Assembly: GCA_963573385.1 (NCBI GenBank)
Contig: CAUYLG010052061.1
Location: forward strand, 1-64,000
Reading direction: 5' to 3'
From: Cacajao melanocephalus
Lineage: Eukaryota; Chordata; Mammalia; Primates; Pitheciidae
DNA length: 64,000 nt
Positions 56,038 through 64,000 of this stretch are shown here, one piece after another (positions within the stretch are counted from its first letter, which is position 1; every line of letters begins with the position of its first letter). Both the position numbers and the translations under genes were made by a program. The notes under the pieces are model-generated. The model saw only the letters and a program-made list of their open reading frames with translations, was not told the origin of the DNA and did not search any database.

Positions 56038-56469
56038 ATAGGCAGATGGAGACAAATTTAAAGGACATCGTCTAGATTGGCTGTCATGACAGGTGGCAGT
56101 TCACACAAGAATCAGGCCGCCCATGGAGAGAAGTCCAGCTTAACCCTTTCATTGACCTGGGGCTGTGGTTCTTTGGGAAAGAAGAGCACATGCATTTCTG
56201 GAGTGCTAGTCCCCGGGACTCTGGAGGCCAAGGGGACGGATCACATGTCCAGGCACTTCCAGGAGCTGGGCCCTGCCTGAGCCCCGTTCCACGTTCTGCT
56301 CTGCCTGCTTCCCTGCAGCAGCCAGCAGTGCTTTCCTATCTTCCAGCCTTAGCTGGTAGCTGCTTCCTTCTGAAATGCCCACCTCTGTCTCAGCTCCACT
56401 GACCCTATTGAAACCCCGTGTTCTCTACCAGGTCGCTTCCTCCACAAGGTGAGCCCAGGACATGCCTGG
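56038..56469. other. Unique intron
   Basis: No repeat or exon recognised; moderately GC-rich. Confidence 0.45.
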
Positions 56470-56828
56470 TAATATGGTTTGGCTCTGTGTCACCACCCCA
56501 ATCTCATCTCAAATTGTCATCCTTACATGTCAAGGGAGAGACCTGGTGGGAGGTGATTGGATTATGGGAGCAGTTTCCCCCGTGCTGTTCTTGTGAGTGA
56601 GTTCTGACGAGAGGTGACGGTTTTAAAAGTGTGGCACTTTCTCTTTGCTCACTGTCTGTCTATCCTGCCACCGAGTAAGACATACCTTGCTTCCCCTTCA
56701 CCTTCCGCCGTGTTGTAAGTTTCCCGAGGCCTCCCCAGCCATGCAGAACTGTGAGTCAGTTAAACCTTTTTCTTTACAAATGACTCTCAGGTAGTTTCTT
56801 TACAGCAGTATGAAAATGGACTAATGCA
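56470..56828 (+). mobile_element. MST-type solo LTR (ERVL-MaLR)
   Basis: 359 bp from taatatggtttggctctgtg to atggactaatgca. Near-matching flanks cctgg (56465-56469) and cctag (56829-56833). Contains the usual ttaaacctttttcttt. Only an LTR, no coding sequence. Confidence 0.82.
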
Positions 56829-57374
56829 CCTAGTCTGTCTCTTTCCACCAAGGCAGGGGCCCCTTTGCTATGTCCCAACTGTGTGAAAGCACCCCTGTGG
56901 ATTCTCCGTGGGACTGTACTCCTTCCCACTCTGGCCTAATCTCTATTTTTGTTGTGAATTTGTTGAAGAAACAGTGAAGACTGTGTCCTAGTCCTGTCTT
57001 TAATTCTGAGACAGGTGTTCAGTGGCTTTTGTAGAATGATGTTTGCTAACACCACTGCTGTCATTTTGGTTGGTATTTAACATTTCTGTGTTAACCCCCT
57101 CCTCTGCAAGCTTCATGCAGTGCATCCCCATCATGCTTCCAGCGTTATCTTTACCTCTGGCCATGAGCTTTCTGATGAAGACCATCTCCTGGAAGTCTTG
57201 ATGGTAAAACCTTGGAAGAGGCAAAGCTCCTAAAAGAAATGTGGGTCTCCCTGAGCTCACCCTTTTATGATGCTAGCATTTCTGAGGTATGGGGACACTT
57301 GCCCCCATAGGCAGCCCTCAGAAGGGAGGGCTATAGTGAAACATACTTGTCACCACCTTATCTATCTCAGCACC
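56829..57374. other. Unique intron
   Basis: No repeat or exon recognised. Confidence 0.45.
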
Positions 57375-57755
57375 TATTGTGAACTAAATGTTCTTGTCCC
57401 CTTAAAATTCACACAATGAAGCCTTAATCCTCAATGTGATATTATTAGGAGGTGGGGCCTTTGATGGGGTGATTAGATTTAGGTGAGGTCATAAGGGTAG
57501 GATCCCATAATGGGATTAGAGTCCTTATAAGAAGAGTAAGAGGGACAAGACCACTCACAAAGGAGAGGTCATGTGAGCACACAGCAATAAGATAGCCATC
57601 TGCACACCGGGACAAGGAGCCTCCCCCTGGGACCAAATCCACTGGCACCTTGATCTTAGGTTTCCAGATTTCAGAATTGTGAGAAATAAATGTCTGTTGT
57701 TTAGACCTCCCAGTCTATGGTATTTTGTTATAGGCAGCCCGAGCCGATCAAGACA
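57375..57755 (+). mobile_element. MLT1-type LTR (ERVL-MaLR), sense
   Basis: From tattgtgaactaaatgttct through aggaggtggggcctttgatg and gagaaataaatgtctgttgt to gagccgatcaagaca. This is the order of an MLT1A-D type LTR. Target duplication is not clear. Confidence 0.8.
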
Positions 57756-57848
57756 CCATCCTACCTGACAATTCCGAAAAAGGGAAGCTGCGCTCAGTGC
57801 AATAGAGGGGTCTACATAATCGGGTCTACCAGGGAATCGCATCATATC
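57756..57848. other. Short unrecognised spacer
   Basis: CpG-containing sequence between the MLT1 LTR and the L1 pieces; no family recognised. Confidence 0.4.
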
Positions 57849-58066
57849 TGATTTCTTTGAGCAGTGTTTTGTAATTCTCGTTGTAGAGGTCTCCACTTCC
57901 CTGGTTAGCTGTATTCCTAGGTATTTTGTTCTTTTTGTGACAATTGTAAATGAGATTGCATTCCTGATGTGGCTCTCTGCTCAGCTATTGTTGGTATATA
58001 GGAATGCTAGTGATTTTTGTATGTCGAATTTGTATACTGAGACTTCACTGACAAAAGTCACTCGGG
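57849..58066 (-). mobile_element. L1 ORF2 fragment, antisense
   Basis: ttgagcagtgttttgtaatt, then ttagctgtattcctaggtat and ggaatgctagtgatttttgt are the complement of the L1 ORF2 segment also present in sense at about 58610-58850. It is therefore a second piece and not a simple inverted 5' end of the sense L1. Confidence 0.8.
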
Positions 58067-58117
58067 GCCAAGCCTTAACTGAAATGGCTGATTAAGCTAG
58101 CAAGAGCAGTTCTGTAT

Positions 58118-60480
<2,363 letters not shown>

Positions 60481-60484
60481 AGTT

Positions 60485-60695
60485 AAAGAAAGGGAAGGAA
60501 GAAAGGAAGGAAGGAAGGAAAGGAAGGAAGGAAGGGAGGGAGGGAGGGAGGGAGGGAGAGAGGGAAGAGAGGGACAGAGAGAGGGAAGGGAGGGACAGAG
60601 GGAGGGGGAAGAGAGAAAAAAGAAAGAAAAAGAGAGAAAGAAGGAAGGTAGGGAGGGGAGAGAGATGAAAAGGAAGAGAAAAGAAAGAAAGCAGC
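60485..60695 (+). repeat. GGAA/GGGA/GAAA purine tract at the L1 tail
   Basis: 60485-60574 is 90 nt of pure purine. It has four then three consecutive GGAA units (about 60505-60534), then six GGG runs with single-A loops (60534-60556). Interrupted purine repeats continue to about 60695. It grew from the L1 poly-A end. Long open frames on both strands here are low-complexity artefacts. Confidence 0.95.
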
Positions 60696-62529
60696 CTTTC
60701 ATAGGAATTTTCCACTTTTATGTAGTATAAAAATAAAACTGACAATAGCGATCGACATGAGCTTGGGAAATGGTCTCTAGCTTTGCAGATAGTGTGTTCT
60801 TTCGGTAAAACACCACAAAGAGAGCTTGTCTTTATTAAATTCCAACATTTCTACCAAGCTGGTTCTGTTGAATAAAATAACATCTCCTAATGTTCTAGTG
60901 TCCAAACGCAGCAGCTTCAGATGGGTAGCACGCGGCTGGTTGGGATGAATGGAAGACCCTTCGGTAACTGCATTCTCTATACCTGAACTGGAACGCAACT
61001 GGGACATTTCTTTTTATAGAAATTCTAATCTCTTCATATGGCCACTTGAGAATTCTAAATTAGCTGGAAGGTGTTTCAGTCGCCAAGATGTAAACAGGTT
61101 TTATTTCACTGGAAAAGTAGTTACACAAAGCTTGCCTTTCATCCCCTTCAACTAATTCAAAAGCTCTAAAGAGAAATATTTTAACCCTGAATTTTGCAGC
61201 TTTGAAATAGACTCATATGATATTTTATCACTGCTTTACTTTTATCTTCTGAGTGTTCTTCCATCACAACTGTTGTATTACATTGCTTTTTAAATAGCTT
61301 TGGCAGCCTGAAATATGAATTCCCAGGCCCCCAAACTTTCCTTCTGTGATTAATTATAATTAATCCTCTCACTTGTCATTTCGTCTAGGATCCTGTCATA
61401 CAACCCAGAAGACACTTTGCAAAATTTCAAGCAGGAAATCTCCTGCACGTGATTTAATGTTAATGCTGTTTCCAGGTGTCACTTATCTTCCTTAAGTAAT
61501 CCATACACAAACCCTCCAGGAAAGCCCTCTCTGTGCTCAGCACCACCTATCTTTATGTTGGATGGATAAGAAAGATTGAAAACCTAAGGTTGCCAGATTT
61601 AGCAAATAAAAATCCAGGAACAATGAATAATTTTGTAGTCTAAATGTGTCCCTAATATTACATAGTTTTCATTGTTTATCTGAAATTCAGGTATCACAGG
61701 GTGCCTTGTACTTTGCCTGGCAACCCTACACTAATGATATTTTGACTGAAAGACCATTAAGAAAAAAAAAATATTCTCCGAAAGTATTTTATCTTTCTTG
61801 GAAATTACATAAGAAAATGTCCAGATCTTGAAAGACCATCTATCTGTACACAAACAGTGGATGCAACTTAAGTCAAAATTCTATGTCGCCCTTCAAGAAA
61901 GCTTCCTTGAAAATGAATGCTCTCTCTTTCCAAACAGTAGAATAAGCATCTCACTTCCAGCAGGAGCTGTGCACAACTGTTCCTCCAGATTTTCCGTGAG
62001 AGACTATGTGTCGAGTGTGTGTTGTGCTTGCTGCAAGCGTTGGGCCTGTTTGGAAACCAAGGAGGGTGGAGCCGTGTGCAGGTCAGAGGCATCTGGCAGA
62101 GCTCCCACTTGCTCCCCTCCTTCCTGAGTCTCCTGAGGGCAAACATGAGACTGCCACTTTCTCTGAAGCATGGCTGGCAGCCTCAGCACCAGGCTGGCCT
62201 TTGGGTGCTATTTCTTTCAAATTTGTGTTTTTGCTGAGTTACTTGTGCCAAGAACTGTCTGCCATGATAAAGTGGAAGCTTTTTTTGCTGTCACTGAGGA
62301 GAATTCCTGACCTGTTTCCACGTCTGTGACGAGGCTAAAGAGATTTTCTGTTGACCTCTAATAACAGGAGGTGATGGGCCAGGGCCTCACCTCCTTGCAA
62401 GTGGCGTTGGACTGCAAAGCTCTCATTAATGGGGCTGTGTGTGGGTGACACTCCTTCAAGCTCTGTTCTTAAGCACCATTACTCCCTTGGTTATCACATC
62501 CTTTTAATTATTCATTGACTAATTTTTTT
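60696..62529. other. Mostly unique intron
   Basis: No large repeat except the small hAT-like palindromic element at 61585-61728. No exon recognised; the open frames at 61828-62329 lack splice context. Confidence 0.4.
61585..61728. mobile_element. Palindromic MER-type DNA transposon
   Basis: Left end aggttgccagatttagcaaa and right end tgcctggcaaccct are inverted terminal repeats of a common short DNA transposon. Inner halves (gaacaatgaataatttt and cattgtttatctgaaattca) are also partly complementary. Confidence 0.65.
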
Positions 62530-62834
62530 CCAGCAGTAACTAATGAGGTAAGTTACACAATGGCAATGGTAGTAAATATTACAATGTAAAAGCAATTACT
62601 GAAGTGGTAGTTTTAATTCAAAATTATTTTAATTACATGGGGCTCCAGCTTGTTTAAAATTCTGTCTCCACAGAGCTTTCTGTAAGCTTCCCAAACTGTC
62701 ACCTCCTTGGTTACCTGGAGATAGTCTGGAAAATTCTCTTCCACCTTTATACTAGTGAGCACCTAGGGAAATTCAAGCAGATAGGTGGCTGGGTAGATGA
62801 TCTGCAGGAGCTGGGTGCCCTCGGAAGGCAACAG
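62530..62834 (+). repeat. Copy B of a 305-bp dispersed direct duplication
   Basis: Same orientation and length as 54478-54782, offset 8,052 bp. Keeps blocks such as attactgaagtgg, ttattttaatta, cagagcttt, agcacctaggg and gcaggagctgggtgc. The AT-rich first third contains TTAATT and TAATTA-like words typical of homeodomain sites. Confidence 0.85.
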
Positions 62835-62835
62835 T

Positions 62836-63974
62836 CCCCAGAATCTAAGAGGCAGCTGTGGCTTGGGCATTTTCTTTTAGAGGAAGACAAAGGTAGAAGA
62901 AACCTGGTGGCTCCAGGCAGGACTAGCAACCTGTGCAGCCTCCCAAGGCCCTGTACACAGATGGCCTCTTACTTAGTTTAGTGTTCTGTGGTTGCCATCT
63001 TGAAATCCTTAATAAATTCATCTTTGAACTCGTGTTTTGTAAATGAAGTCCAAAGGAATGATGGAGCGTCTGCCTGGGCTCAGAGCCTTGGCTCCCACGG
63101 GTTCCTCTCAGCTGCCAGCTCCAGCCTACTGCCCTGGCCCCACCCGACCTTCCCTGCTCCACCCTACACAGTGACTGCTGCCATCCAGCACCCCAGGAGA
63201 GCATGGGTGCACGCCAGGTCAGGACAGGGCTCACAGGCCCAGACATGGCACCTGCGTTTTGCCCCAAGCTGACAGTACAAGGGCACATGCAGTGGGTGGC
63301 TGGGCAGGGGGGCGAGCTTCTCCCTCACCCTAACCCAGGAGCCTCATGTGTCCCAGTTCAAAGGTTGCAGTTACCATAGGGATGTCTTCTCTCCCATGTT
63401 GGTTGGGCCCATGAGACACAGAGATACCTGGCTCGACCTCACTAACCCCAGCCAGGGCATTGCCTGCCCATCCTGGGCTGGCAGGAGGGGAAACCAGCAG
63501 GTGGTGAGCTCCTTGCACATTCCAAATTGCAGGGTGAGCCTCCAGATGCCTGTGAGATCCTACACTCACCCCATAAGTATTCCATTGCCCTGAAAGCATG
63601 ACATTAAATAGCAAATTAAAACGCCTTGACCAATTGAGAGACCACAGAAGAAAGGAAGAACCTTTGTATTTTGAGTGCCTAGGATGGCACTTTTATCTTA
63701 CCATTTGAACAAGGGGCTCCCATTTGCATTTTGCACTGCAAATGATGTAGCAGGTCCTGGCTCCAGGAATGGGGAAGCTGCTGATTGCCCTTATTTGCCA
63801 TCAGAAAAGGCCTATCTTGTAAGTTTTAAAAAAAAAAAGGCCAACAAAAAAAATTGAAGGTCCCAAATGCATTTTGCTCCTTGGAGTTAACTGAGGCACA
63901 CGCTGCCAGGCATGCTGTGAAGTCTGACTAAATACGTTCCTCCTGTCCTCTCTCCCTTCGACCACCAAAAGTCT
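62836..63974. other. Unique intron leading to the window end
   Basis: Moderately GC-rich to about 63560, then AT-rich. No repeat family recognised. It may be the last kilobase before the next AFF3 exon. Confidence 0.4.
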
Positions 63975-64000
63975 CTTTGGAACTCTCATTTTTCTGCAGT
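63975..64000 (+). promoter_or_regulatory. AFF3: Possible acceptor and first base of the next AFF3 exon
   Basis: The window ends with ctctcatttttctgcag followed by a single T at 64000. This is a plausible 3' splice site. The T would complete the AG left over from the 38-nt exon to a Ser codon, which is what AFF3 has next. Only one base of the putative exon is visible, so this rests on splice-site shape and phase. An AG at about 63969-63970 means any branch point must be close, and none stands out. Confidence 0.4.

Overview
The window looks like human or another catarrhine primate nuclear DNA. It is dense in Alu elements (AluJ, AluS and an AluY-like copy), L1 fragments of several ages, L2, MIR, MaLR-type LTRs (THE1, MST, MLT1) and hAT DNA transposons. 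It has CA/TA/GGAA microsatellites, few CpGs and almost no coding sequence. There is no operon-like organisation; nearly all of it is intron.

Two small exons on the + strand identify the gene as AFF3 (LAF4), an AF4/FMR2-family scaffold of super-elongation-type complexes. The first, 13993-14044, encodes MLEDDLKLSSDEEENEQ and has a textbook branch point, pyrimidine tract and GTAAGA donor. The second, 38017-38054, encodes AAQRTALRALSD plus the first two bases of a Ser codon. They are separated by a 23,972-bp intron. The last bases of the window (tttttctgcag then T) look like the next acceptor in the matching phase. The two exons total 90 nt, so neither can be skipped alone in frame but the pair can.

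Layout. 1-1036: an antisense L1 5' UTR carrying a tandem duplication, abutting an older L1 3' UTR. 1037-13992: intron with Alus, a hAT element, MLT1, a THE1 solo LTR inside a MER5A, L1 and MIR pieces. 14045-16350: repeat-poor intron after the first exon. 16350-21245: MIR, microsatellites, Alu, a long antisense L1M and an L2. 21246-38016: mostly non-repetitive intron with scattered Alus and a second L2. 38055-64000: second large intron with more nested repeats, ending in an L1 whose tail grew into a GGAA/GGGA purine tract (60485-60695).

The observations most worth checking are: a nearly perfect inverted duplication of non-repeat-like DNA (arms 46008-46350 and 46636-46976, about 99% identical); a diverged 305-bp direct duplication (54478-54782 and 62530-62834), possibly an ancient regulatory pair or an uncatalogued old repeat; a compact 31-bp-stem hairpin (44731-44804) shaped like a microRNA precursor; and the frame-neutral AFF3 exon pair. 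All family names come from recognition of consensus features by eye, without database searches.
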